Both the position numbers and the translations under genes were made by a program. A stretch of 64,000 nt of DNA from Candidatus Aegiribacteria sp. (GTDB taxonomy: Bacteria > Fermentibacterota > Fermentibacteria > Fermentibacterales > JCC-6): assembly GCA_013138965.1 (NCBI GenBank), contig WTBT01000001.1, positions 62,001-126,000 on the forward strand, in the 5' to 3' direction. The notes below the pieces were generated by a model that saw only the letters and a program-made list of their open reading frames with translations, was not told the DNA's origin and did no database searches. Positions within the stretch are counted from its first letter, which is position 1, and every line of letters begins with the position of its first letter. Positions 33,404 through 40,169 of this stretch are shown one piece after another.

Positions 33404-33754
33404 CTATTCCCGAATGAAGTAGTACAAGCCGAATCCACCTCTTGAAATCAACGCAGAACTCCAAAGGGCATGGATCCAGCTTACATTTACTTTATCACTC
33501 ATGAAAAGGTAGGTAAGAAGCACGAGAACAAAGGATCCTGAGCGGGAGTATACTTTAAGAAGAAGAAATTTCTCCCTTTCATCGTCATCTCTACCGTGAT
33601 AGAACCATATATTGAAAACAGCGAGAGATGGAAGACATATCGCTATTATGGTGAGAAATTCGACTTTCCAGAATATCCAGAGTAGAGTGAACAGTATACC
33701 CGCAGCAAGCTGAACAGCTGCCCACCAGATGTAATTACCTTTAATTGATTTCAT
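33404..33754 (-). CDS. Small membrane protein paired with XRE regulator (DUF2178-like)
   Basis: This protein of about 116 residues has four hydrophobic segments (WWAAVQLAAGILFTLLWIFW, VEFLTIIAICLPSLAVFNIW, SGSFVLVLLTYLFM, LWSSALISRGGFGLYYF). A DDDEREK loop after the second segment is like those of DUF2178-type proteins. Such proteins commonly sit beside a small XRE regulator. Start 33754 is chosen because GGAGGAGGAAG lies just upstream and the stop of the regulator overlaps it. The role is unknown; regulation by its partner is likely. Confidence 0.65.
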   Translation of the reverse strand: MKSIKGNYIWWAAVQLAAGILFTLLWIFWKVEFLTIIAICLPSLAVFNIWFYHGRDDDEREKFLLLKVYSRSGSFVLVLLTYLFMSDKVNVSWIHALWSSALISRGGFGLYYFIRE

Positions 33755-33755
33755 G

Positions 33756-33962
33756 TTAATCTTCCTCCTCCAGCTGAAACACCTCGTCAACAGGAATCTT
33801 AAAAAACTCTGCGATTTTTAATGCTGTGATGATCGAAGGATTGAATTTCCCGCGTTCAATTGAATTTACTGTCTGCCTGCTGAGACCTGCTTCTTCCGCA
33901 AGATCATTCTGACTGATTTCCTTTTCCGCGCGGAGAACCCGGAGCCTGTTTTTCAGTTTCAT
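33756..33962 (-). CDS. Small XRE-family transcriptional regulator
   Basis: This 68-residue protein is a single helix-turn-helix domain: RLRVLRAEKEISQNDLAEEA, then GLSRQTVNSIERGKFNPSI, as in XRE/YvaO-type repressors. It has an acidic C-terminal tail (VFQLEEED). It is the first gene of a two-gene unit with a membrane protein. Its promoter region carries two operator-like sites 21 bp apart (33995-34029), so it probably represses itself. Start 33962 has AAGGAGTTAAG upstream. Confidence 0.88.
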   Translation of the reverse strand: MKLKNRLRVLRAEKEISQNDLAEEAGLSRQTVNSIERGKFNPSIITALKIAEFFKIPVDEVFQLEEED

Positions 33963-33981
33963 CTTAACTCCTTCCTCCGAG

Positions 33982-34029
33982 AATGTAGTTAATCATAGAC
34001 ATTATGTCAAGTATTATAGACATTATGAC
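33982..34029 (-). promoter_or_regulatory. Promoter with paired operator sites for the XRE regulator
   Basis: On the minus strand TTGACA (34005-34010), a 17-base spacer and TACATT (33982-33987) form a promoter. The palindrome GACATTATGTC (33998-34008) overlaps the -35, and a near copy GACATTATGAC lies at 34019-34029, exactly 21 bp away. Both lie in the 12-base direct repeat atagacattatg. This is a typical layout for an autorepressor. Confidence 0.7.
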
Positions 34030-34160
34030 TAGAACGCATTACACCAGTTACTGCATTTCCGTATAACTCCCCCGGCTTGTGAACTCAGGATACTCACTTT
34101 AGAATAGAGCTGGATACAGTCCGGCTATCTCGCACTAAAACGGAGGTCAATAACTTTCTA

Positions 34161-34631
34161 ATGACTTTGAACGAAGCTGAAACAAGACGGCAACTGATCG
34201 ACAGAGGCAACTCATCATTGCTGATGAAAGCCACAGGAGTATTTACAACACATACAAACAGGTTATCCAGTATTTCCACGGGTTCAAGCTGGGTCTTACA
34301 GCAACGCCCAGAGATCATATAGACCATGACACATTCAAGCTTTTCCAATGTGATCCCGGCATGCCAACATTTCGATACCCTTTACTCGGAACTTGCCGGG
34401 AGATTATCCCGGGTAATCGTCTCAGATGATCCAAGAGTTCACGGCAAAGGCGGGCTTATGGATCAGTTCAAGAATGCTGACATGCCCAGGATTGCAATTT
34501 CAGTAGATATGCTGGATACGGGAGTTGATATCCGGGAAGTGGTTAACCTTGTATTCGCCAAACCTGTGTACTCCTATGTGAAGTTCTGGCAGATGATAGG
34601 CCGCGGAACAAGAGATCATGAAGCTTGCTAA
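34161..34631 (+). pseudogene. Broken type I restriction enzyme R subunit (hsdR-like)
   Basis: Three pieces of an HsdR protein are joined by deletions and frameshifts. The N-terminus (MTLNEAETRRQLIDRG) is followed in another frame by the helicase motif II to III region (LIIADESHRSIYNTYKQV, then GLTATPRD). In a third frame comes the C-terminal helicase part ([50 protein letters not shown]). The nuclease domain, Walker A and hundreds of other residues are missing. No hsdM or hsdS is present. It is a relic of a lost restriction system. Confidence 0.85.
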
Positions 34632-34711
34632 AGCACTCACTGCATGAAACACTCCTATGCAAGAACAATAAGGGTAACGAAACACTTCAACAAGGTAAAA
34701 TAGCTAAGTCA

Positions 34712-34792
34712 TTACCCCATAAACCCAACCAGTGACTTCTATTCAGGGTAATATATCTTTGACATTACCCCATTGATACATATATTACCCCA
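34712..34792 (+). promoter_or_regulatory. Promoter of the fic gene with repeated ATTACCCCA sites
   Basis: TTGACA at 34759-34764, a 16-base spacer and TATATT at 34781-34786 make a strong promoter. Three direct copies of attacccca lie at 34712, 34764 and 34784, and an inverted gggtaat at 34746. The last two direct copies overlap the -35 and -10. Repression by a protein binding these sites, perhaps the Fic protein's own winged-helix tail, is an inference. Confidence 0.6.
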
Positions 34793-34829
34793 ATAGCCAC
34801 CAAGCATACCTCACAGTGAAAGGAAACAA

Positions 34830-35903
34830 ATGCACTCCATGCTCAGAAGTTTTGCAGGTTCGCTGAACTTCTCTTCAGAGCACCTCACTACTATTAAGAA
34901 ACTGGGAGAGTACAAGGGCAAGCAGGAACTCTATTCAAGGCAGATACCAGAAGTACTGAAGCGCCTTCGTGAGAATGCGATTGTTGAATCAGTCACTGCT
35001 TCAAACAGGATCGAAGGGATAACAGCTCCGGAAACAAGGGTAAAAGCCATAATTCGAAACCCCGAAAAGGGTCACAATCACAACGAACAGGCTATAGCCG
35101 GATATCGGGACGCTCTCAATCTGATTCATTCATCGCACCAGGGAATGACGTTCGACTGTAACGTAATACTTCAGCTTCATTCAATGATCTACCGGTACTT
35201 GCCGGAAGCCGGAGGGCATTGGAAACATGAAGATAACCAGATAATCGAGAAGAATCCTGATGGATCAATGATAAGGGTGAAATTCAAACCTGTAAGTTAC
35301 ATCCAGACACCTGAAGCCATGAAATCGCTCGAACAGGTATATCTGGAGCAGACGGAACGCTACAGAACAGAATCGCTGGTATTAATTCCTCTGGCAATAC
35401 TGGATTTTCTCTGCATACATCCCTTCGATGACGGGAACGGGCGTATCGCCCGCTTACTTTCATTACTTCTGCTCTACAAAAGCGGTTTTGAAGTTGGCAG
35501 GTACATCAGCCTGGAACGAATCATCGATGAATCGAGAAGAAGCTACTACGACACTCTCGAAGAAAGTTCCATAAACTGGCATGCCAACGTGCATGATCCT
35601 TTCCCCTGGATAACCTACTTCTGGGGAATTCTTATCAGAGCATACAAGGAGCTTGAAGAACGAGTAGGTACATCGCAACCATCAAGAGGTTCCAAAACAG
35701 CCAGGGTAACAGAAGCTATTATGCGATTACCTGGAGAGTTCTCAATCTCAGATCTGCAAAAGATATGTCCCACAGTAAGCAGGGACATGATAAGAGTAGT
35801 TCTGCGGCAACTGAAGGAAGAAAATATCATATCCGTTCAGCGCAGGGGAAGAGCATCAAAATGGACCGTAATCAACAGAGGAGACCATGATGCTAACAAG
35901 TAA
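34830..35903 (+). CDS. Fic family protein (AMPylase-type) with C-terminal winged helix
   Basis: This 357-residue protein has the Fic core motif HPFDDGNGRIAR near residues 198-209, with the catalytic His and the Asn/Arg that bind ATP phosphates. An N-terminal inhibitory helix motif, SNRIEG (about residue 59), supplies the Glu that blocks ATP, so it is a self-inhibited class. A Fic_N-type region precedes it. The C-terminal 70 residues (EFSISDLQKICPTVSRDMIR) form a winged helix-turn-helix. Such proteins transfer AMP to target proteins and may control their own synthesis. Start 34830 follows AAAGGAAACAA. It lies in the accessory region with its own promoter. Confidence 0.9.
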   Translation: MHSMLRSFAGSLNFSSEHLTTIKKLGEYKGKQELYSRQIPEVLKRLRENAIVESVTASNRIEGITAPETRVKAIIRNPEKGHNHNEQAIAGYRDALNLIHSSHQGMTFDCNVILQLHSMIYRYLPEAGGHWKHEDNQIIEKNPDGSMIRVKFKPVSYIQTPEAMKSLEQVYLEQTERYRTESLVLIPLAILDFLCIHPFDDGNGRIARLLSLLLLYKSGFEVGRYISLERIIDESRRSYYDTLEESSINWHANVHDPFPWITYFWGILIRAYKELEERVGTSQPSRGSKTARVTEAIMRLPGEFSISDLQKICPTVSRDMIRVVLRQLKEENIISVQRRGRASKWTVINRGDHDANK

Positions 35904-35910
35904 ACTGCCC

Positions 35911-35926
35911 TCGAAGTTCGCTTCGA
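35911..35926 (+). terminator. UUCG-loop hairpin after fic
   Basis: tcgaag, loop ttcg, cttcga: a stable 6-bp stem with a UUCG tetraloop, 8 bases after the fic stop. The run of five T bases lies about 18 bases further on, so terminator function is uncertain. Confidence 0.35.
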
Positions 35927-36051
35927 ATGTACTTCCAAGTTTTTCCTGTATTGATATGATCTCAGATTGATCTGCATGCTCGATCTGATTAAATCCAGCT
36001 GCAGACTCCGTCTTCAATGCTTCCATGGGCGGGGTCCCGCGGCAGGGGGCA

Positions 36052-36455
36052 TTAAATCACAAATGTTGTGCAAGCGGGATCTGTGGTGTAATGGTACAAT
36101 TCCCCGCATCCAGGACAGGGAGTATCCCAGTGCCCCATTATACCGGATGTTTCAAGTTCACTGAGTTCTTCAGGGTATCGGTTGTAACTTCCGTAAAACA
36201 TCAAGCATCCGGTTGCGAGAGATCTCATATTGCTGTGACATATTTCTGGCCAGTCTGCTGGATCTGGAGGCCAGCTGCTCTGGCCATTTACGATATATCC
36301 ATGATTCGGATCAGAAGGAAGAGGACATGTGACCGTATATACTTCACCGGAACCGCTGAGATCATACATATACAGAAGATCGCATGAAGGACAAGTAAGG
36401 CTGCAGATTTCACACTGACAGCCTGCCGGTTTTCTCCGGGATGAACCGATTGTAT
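36052..36455 (-). pseudogene. Remnant of a prepilin-like or Cys-motif repeat protein
   Basis: The frame is open from about 36455 without an ATG until 36369. It encodes CQCEICSLTCPSCDLLYMYD, then ICHSNMRSLATGCLMFYGSY, and a second CPGCGELYHYTTD near the end. The two CP-x-C...Y-x-Y units suggest a duplicated domain, similar to the C-terminal part of some pseudopilin-like proteins. The normal N-terminus (a hydrophobic pilin helix) is missing, so it is probably a fragment. The stretch 35904-36524 holds nothing else I can support apart from the hairpin after fic. Confidence 0.45.
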
Positions 36456-36524
36456 ACTATCCTGATTTCAAATATTCACTTTACAGAGGGCTCCGGGCTC
36501 CAATCACAGAAAGGCAGAATCTAG

Positions 36525-37130
36525 ATGAAGAACAGCCTTCTTGCGATAATTGCTGCTGCTTCGGGTTTTCTGCTCTTTTCAGGCTGCATGGGAACTTTCG
36601 AGACGGCCAGGGTGGTACCTTTCAAGCTAGGCGCCACTTATTTCGCAACAATTGATGCCAGCGAAGACGACTCCTTCACTATGCCCGGCATGATCCTTGA
36701 AACTGGATGGCCGGCGGCTCCGGCACGGTTCGGGCTGGGGCTTCACCTCAGGGCTACCGCGGTCATTGGATCCGACCAGAATGATGACAATGGTTTCATG
36801 ATAGTCTGGGGGGGCAAGTTACAGATACCTCAGAACAGTCTTATCGATATTGCCCTGGGATTGGATATATGGGGTTATGTCCCGGGTGAAATCAAGTTGT
36901 ATCTATCCAGAAGGTTCGGCATCATCGAACCTTACGTTATCCTGGCCGTAGCTGAACTCATCGATTTCAGAGATAGTGATATTTTAAATGCTGACGGTTT
37001 AACGAGTTATACCCTTGGCACGATGATTGAACTTGGAAGTGGGTCCGGCTGGGCGCTTGCTGCAGAGTTTGAAGGCGGAGACGTATGGGTTTCTCAGGGA
37101 GTGGGCCTGGGTCTGATCAGGGAATTCTGA
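36525..37130 (+). CDS. Lipoprotein with beta-barrel-like body, unknown family
   Basis: This 201-residue protein has signal peptide KNSLLAIIAAASGFLLFSGC, with the lipobox ending at Cys21. The mature part alternates hydrophobic and polar residues as in small beta barrels (FGLGLHLRATAVIG, FMIVWGGKLQI, WALAAEFEGGDVW) and ends in Phe. It is probably an outer-membrane-associated lipoprotein. It lies 12 bases before the hydrolase gene and may share its transcript, but no functional link is clear. Confidence 0.6.
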   Translation: MKNSLLAIIAAASGFLLFSGCMGTFETARVVPFKLGATYFATIDASEDDSFTMPGMILETGWPAAPARFGLGLHLRATAVIGSDQNDDNGFMIVWGGKLQIPQNSLIDIALGLDIWGYVPGEIKLYLSRRFGIIEPYVILAVAELIDFRDSDILNADGLTSYTLGTMIELGSGSGWALAAEFEGGDVWVSQGVGLGLIREF

Positions 37131-37142
37131 TCCTGCGCGGTC

Positions 37143-37817
37143 ATGTACACTGAACCGTTTGTAACGCCGGATAATATCGATGATAAACTTTCGGAGTGGC
37201 TGGCTCGGATAGAGAAACACACCCATCCCAGGCCGCACCTTACACTAAAAGCAGACAAGTGCGCTCTGATCGTTGTGGATATGCTCCATTACTTCGCTGA
37301 TCCCGGTGGAAGGGTATATCTGCCTTCGACAAGAGCGATCATCCCTCGAATAGCCATGCTTCTGAAACACTGGAGAAGGATCGGCGGAACCGTGGTTTAT
37401 ACCAGGCACTGCCACAGCGGTTCTGAGGATCTGGGAATGCTTGGCAGATTCTTCAGCGATTACATCCGTTGCGGGAAGAAGGAATCCGAGATCATCTCTG
37501 ATCTATCCCCCCTCCCCGGCGAGAGGGTGTTACGGAAAAACACCTACGATGCATTTTACAATACAGGTCTGGATGAGTTTCTGAGAAGCAGGTCTGTGGA
37601 GCAGGTTCTTGTTACCGGGGTGCTGACGCAAATGTGCTGCGAGACAACGGCAAGATCAGCGTTCGTCAGGGGGTACGAAGTGTACATTCCGGCGGACGCG
37701 GTGGCGACAAGCTCGGAGGAACTTCACATCGGCAGCCTCATGAACCTCGCAAGCGGCTTCGCGGTTATCACCGATGCTTCATCCATCTGTGGCTACGGAT
37801 TACAAAACATTGAATGA
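37143..37817 (+). CDS. Cysteine hydrolase of the isochorismatase family
   Basis: This 224-residue protein carries the three catalytic residues of the family: Asp46 in ALIVVDMLHYF, Lys132 in VLRKNTYDAFYNTG, and Cys165 in VTGVLTQMCCETTAR. Relatives hydrolyse amides such as nicotinamide, N-carbamoyl compounds and cyanuric-type substrates, or isochorismate. The exact substrate cannot be read. The N-terminal 35 residues are longer than in nicotinamidases. It is the first gene of a set with a thioredoxin-reductase-like flavoprotein and an RlmN-like radical SAM protein; the next gene starts within its last codons. Confidence 0.85.
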   Translation: MYTEPFVTPDNIDDKLSEWLARIEKHTHPRPHLTLKADKCALIVVDMLHYFADPGGRVYLPSTRAIIPRIAMLLKHWRRIGGTVVYTRHCHSGSEDLGMLGRFFSDYIRCGKKESEIISDLSPLPGERVLRKNTYDAFYNTGLDEFLRSRSVEQVLVTGVLTQMCCETTARSAFVRGYEVYIPADAVATSSEELHIGSLMNLASGFAVITDASSICGYGLQNIE

Positions 37818-38697
37818 CGTAACCGTTATCGGAGCGGGGCCGGCAGGCTGCGCGGCAGCTGTTCAGTGCAGAAGGCTGGGCCTTGATGTCATTCTGGTTG
37901 ATACATGCGGAAAAGCGGGGGGGCTCATCCGAGAGGCACGGCTCATCGAGAACTATCCCGGGCTCGAAAAGCCTGTTGCAGGGCCTGCATTCGCACGAAG
38001 GCTGGTTTCCATCGTTTCAGCACACGATCTGAAGGTACGATGTTTTCATGCTGACTCGATCGCTCTAAACGAAAATGTCTTTGAGATATACGGAAACGGC
38101 GAATGCATCAGATCGCGCTCGGTGATAGTCGCTGCGGGAACGGTTCCGAAGGATTTCGGTCTCAAAATTAACGGAGATGTCAGAATACACCGGTCTATCC
38201 TAGATCTGCTTTCGCAACCTCCGAAACGAACAATAATAGTTGGTGGTGGCGAGGCCGCTCTGGACTACGCGCTGAACCTTTCAGATTCAGGATCATCTGT
38301 CAGCATGCTTGTCAGAGGCTCCCGCCTCAAGGCCGCAGGCAAACTCAGGGATAAAATCGAAAGACGCAGTATTGTTACAATCCTTTATAATACCGTTCCC
38401 GTATCGGCATCCAGTTTAGAGGGAATTACCCTTCTTGAAGCTGAGTCATCAGGACGGGAAATAATTCTGGAAGCGGATGCTGTGCTTGCAGCTGTGGGCA
38501 GGGAACCCCGGCTGCCTCGGATTATGAATGATTTCGTTCATGACCGGGGAAATGTTAGAACATCAATTCATGGATTGTACATTTCAGGAGACGCTTCACT
38601 GGGCAGCCTGGGGCAGTCTGCCATAGCATCAGGCCAGGGTATTCAGGCAGCGCTATACACATTTGAATTTCTGAAAGCAGGGAACGGCAAATCGTGA
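37774..38697 (+). CDS. Thioredoxin-reductase-like FAD/NAD(P) oxidoreductase without CxxC
   Basis: This 307-residue flavoprotein has the FAD-binding motif VTVIGAGPAGCAAAVQ near the N-terminus and the NAD(P) motif RTIIVGGGEAALDYALN near residue 150. The C-terminal FAD site is GLYISGDASLGSLGQSAIAS, as in thioredoxin reductases. The CxxC active-site pair that follows the ATG motif in real thioredoxin reductases is absent (VIVAAGTVPKDFGLKI), so it must reduce another partner. The frame starts at 37774, 44 bases inside the hydrolase gene; a later GTG or TTG start is possible. It overlaps the radical SAM gene as GTGA. Confidence 0.85.
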   Translation: MLHPSVATDYKTLNDVTVIGAGPAGCAAAVQCRRLGLDVILVDTCGKAGGLIREARLIENYPGLEKPVAGPAFARRLVSIVSAHDLKVRCFHADSIALNENVFEIYGNGECIRSRSVIVAAGTVPKDFGLKINGDVRIHRSILDLLSQPPKRTIIVGGGEAALDYALNLSDSGSSVSMLVRGSRLKAAGKLRDKIERRSIVTILYNTVPVSASSLEGITLLEAESSGREIILEADAVLAAVGREPRLPRIMNDFVHDRGNVRTSIHGLYISGDASLGSLGQSAIASGQGIQAALYTFEFLKAGNGKS

Positions 38698-39674
38698 AAA
38701 TCGTAGGACAACGGGGAGAATCAGATCTCGCAACCGTTTATATAGGTGAGCTTTCTGGCGGTGAGCTTATCGAGTTCGTGGAATCGGTGCAGCCTCCCGT
38801 ACCGCAGAATGAAAAATGGGTTCTCATCGTCTCCACACTCAAAGGCTGCCCCGTTAATTGCCCCATATGCGACGCCGGGAATTCCTATGCCGGAAAGCTC
38901 TCATTCGGGGAAATAATCGGCCAGATAGATTTCATGGTGCGAAGAAGATACAGTGACGGCAAAGTACCTGTCTCAAAGTTCAAGATTCAATTCGCCAGAA
39001 TGGGTGACCCCGCTTTCAACCCGGCCGTTCTGGATGTTCTGCAGGAATTACCTTTCGTTTACGATGCCCCCGGACTATTGCCAAGCATATCAACCATCGC
39101 GCCAAGGGGTTGCGATGATTTCTGGGAAAAACTTACGGATATTAAGAACAGGCTATACGCCGGCGGCAGATTCCAGATGCAGTTTTCAATCCATACATCG
39201 TCCGAGGAAAAAAGACCTGAACTTGTGCCCTGCAATACATGGAGCTTCAATGAAATGAGCGAATGGGGTGAGGAATTCTTCAGTTCCGGTGACAGGAAAA
39301 TTTCCCTGAATTTCGCTGCGGTCAGAGGGTATCCGGCGGATCCGGCAGTAATCGCCGACTTCTTTTCACCAGAGTGTTTCATGGTTAAGCTTACGCCCGT
39401 CAATCCGACACATTCTTCCCGGAGCCGTGGGCTTGAGGGTATCATAGACCCTGATCGTCCGGAAACGGCTGATGAACTTGTTAACGGTTTCCAGAATGCA
39501 GGATTCGATACTATCCTGAGTATAGGCGAAACAAGGGAAAACCGCATAGGTTCAAACTGCGGAATGTACGTTGGGCGTTTATCCAGTAACCGGGAGGAGA
39601 AAGCACCGCAAAAACACGCTCTCCAGATGTTGCCCCGTGAGTTCCCTGATAGATATCGTAGGGAGAGAAACTGA
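38694..39674 (+). CDS. RlmN-like radical SAM protein
   Basis: This 326-residue protein has the radical SAM cluster motif CPVNCPIC (Cys52, Cys56, Cys59). RlmN/Cfr-like features follow: ARMGDPAFNPAVL, then QFSIHTSSEEKRPELVPCNT, and a C-terminal NRIGSNCGMYVG whose Cys (about residue 289) lines up with the methyl-carrying Cys of RlmN. It lacks the N-terminal helical domain of true RlmN and is shorter, so it may modify another RNA or a protein. GTG start, overlapping the flavoprotein stop. The last 55 codons overlap the oppositely oriented lipoprotein gene. The flavoprotein could be its electron donor. Confidence 0.8.
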   Translation: MKIVGQRGESDLATVYIGELSGGELIEFVESVQPPVPQNEKWVLIVSTLKGCPVNCPICDAGNSYAGKLSFGEIIGQIDFMVRRRYSDGKVPVSKFKIQFARMGDPAFNPAVLDVLQELPFVYDAPGLLPSISTIAPRGCDDFWEKLTDIKNRLYAGGRFQMQFSIHTSSEEKRPELVPCNTWSFNEMSEWGEEFFSSGDRKISLNFAAVRGYPADPAVIADFFSPECFMVKLTPVNPTHSSRSRGLEGIIDPDRPETADELVNGFQNAGFDTILSIGETRENRIGSNCGMYVGRLSSNREEKAPQKHALQMLPREFPDRYRRERN

Positions 39675-40050
39675 ACCGGTAGGACATATTCCTGCGTGTG
39701 AAATCCACGGACCAGACAATCCAGCCGCCATTATCAAAGGGACCCCAGGTCAGCGTTGTAATATTGGCATCGTAAAGCTCTTCAAGCTCGTAATGGTACG
39801 GCAGCCTCCAGTTACCGCCAATACTTGCAGCCCATATTCTGGCCTCGTACCAGTCGAAATCCCTGTTCGGGCCGACTATCCACTGCAGACCGGTTACTAT
39901 ATCCGTGATAATATTGTCAGAAGATACCAGGAAGCGGTCATAAATACTTATGCGTGAGGTCGAAGGCCTGCAGCCGGGCAGAATAAGCGGAAACAGTGAA
40001 AGGATTATTACTGATGTCCTCAGAAATCCTTTGACTGTCATTTCATCCAT
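39511..40050 (-). CDS. Lipoprotein with DUF1566/Lcl-like domain
   Basis: This 179-residue protein has signal peptide FLRTSVIILSLFPLILPGC with lipobox Cys27. A DUF1566-like domain follows: DIVTGLQWIVGPNRDFDWYE, ARIWAASIGGNWRLPYHYEL, then GERVFAVLSPP. These beta-rich domains occur in surface or fimbrial-associated proteins and have C-type-lectin-like folds. After FAVLSPP, where the family normally ends, the frame runs another 30 codons into the 3' end of the radical SAM gene, giving a convergent overlap of 164 bases. Either this extension or the radical SAM tail may be a loss of stop codons. Confidence 0.7.
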   Translation of the reverse strand: MDEMTVKGFLRTSVIILSLFPLILPGCRPSTSRISIYDRFLVSSDNIITDIVTGLQWIVGPNRDFDWYEARIWAASIGGNWRLPYHYELEELYDANITTLTWGPFDNGGWIVWSVDFTRRNMSYRFSFSPYDIYQGTHGATSGERVFAVLSPPGYWINAQRTFRSLNLCGFPLFRLYSG

Positions 40051-40169
40051 TCCTTGATAACTTCTGATAACTTCTATGACTGCTTCTATGAGTTAGTATA
40101 CTTCCGCTCATGCCGCAAGCATAACCCCGATCCGCCTGTAAGAATTCCTATCGACGGACCTTCATGATA

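Noticed and set aside
36080..36150. tRNA-like string with TGGTGTAATGG
   Set aside because: A D-loop-like phrase is present, but I could not form an acceptor stem or a T arm with TTC, so no tRNA is called.
37774..38697. True thioredoxin reductase
   Set aside because: The CxxC pair required for thioredoxin reduction is missing from its usual place, so only a thioredoxin-reductase-like flavoprotein is called.
38694..39674. Canonical RlmN
   Set aside because: The protein lacks the N-terminal helical domain and is shorter than RlmN, so the name is withheld.
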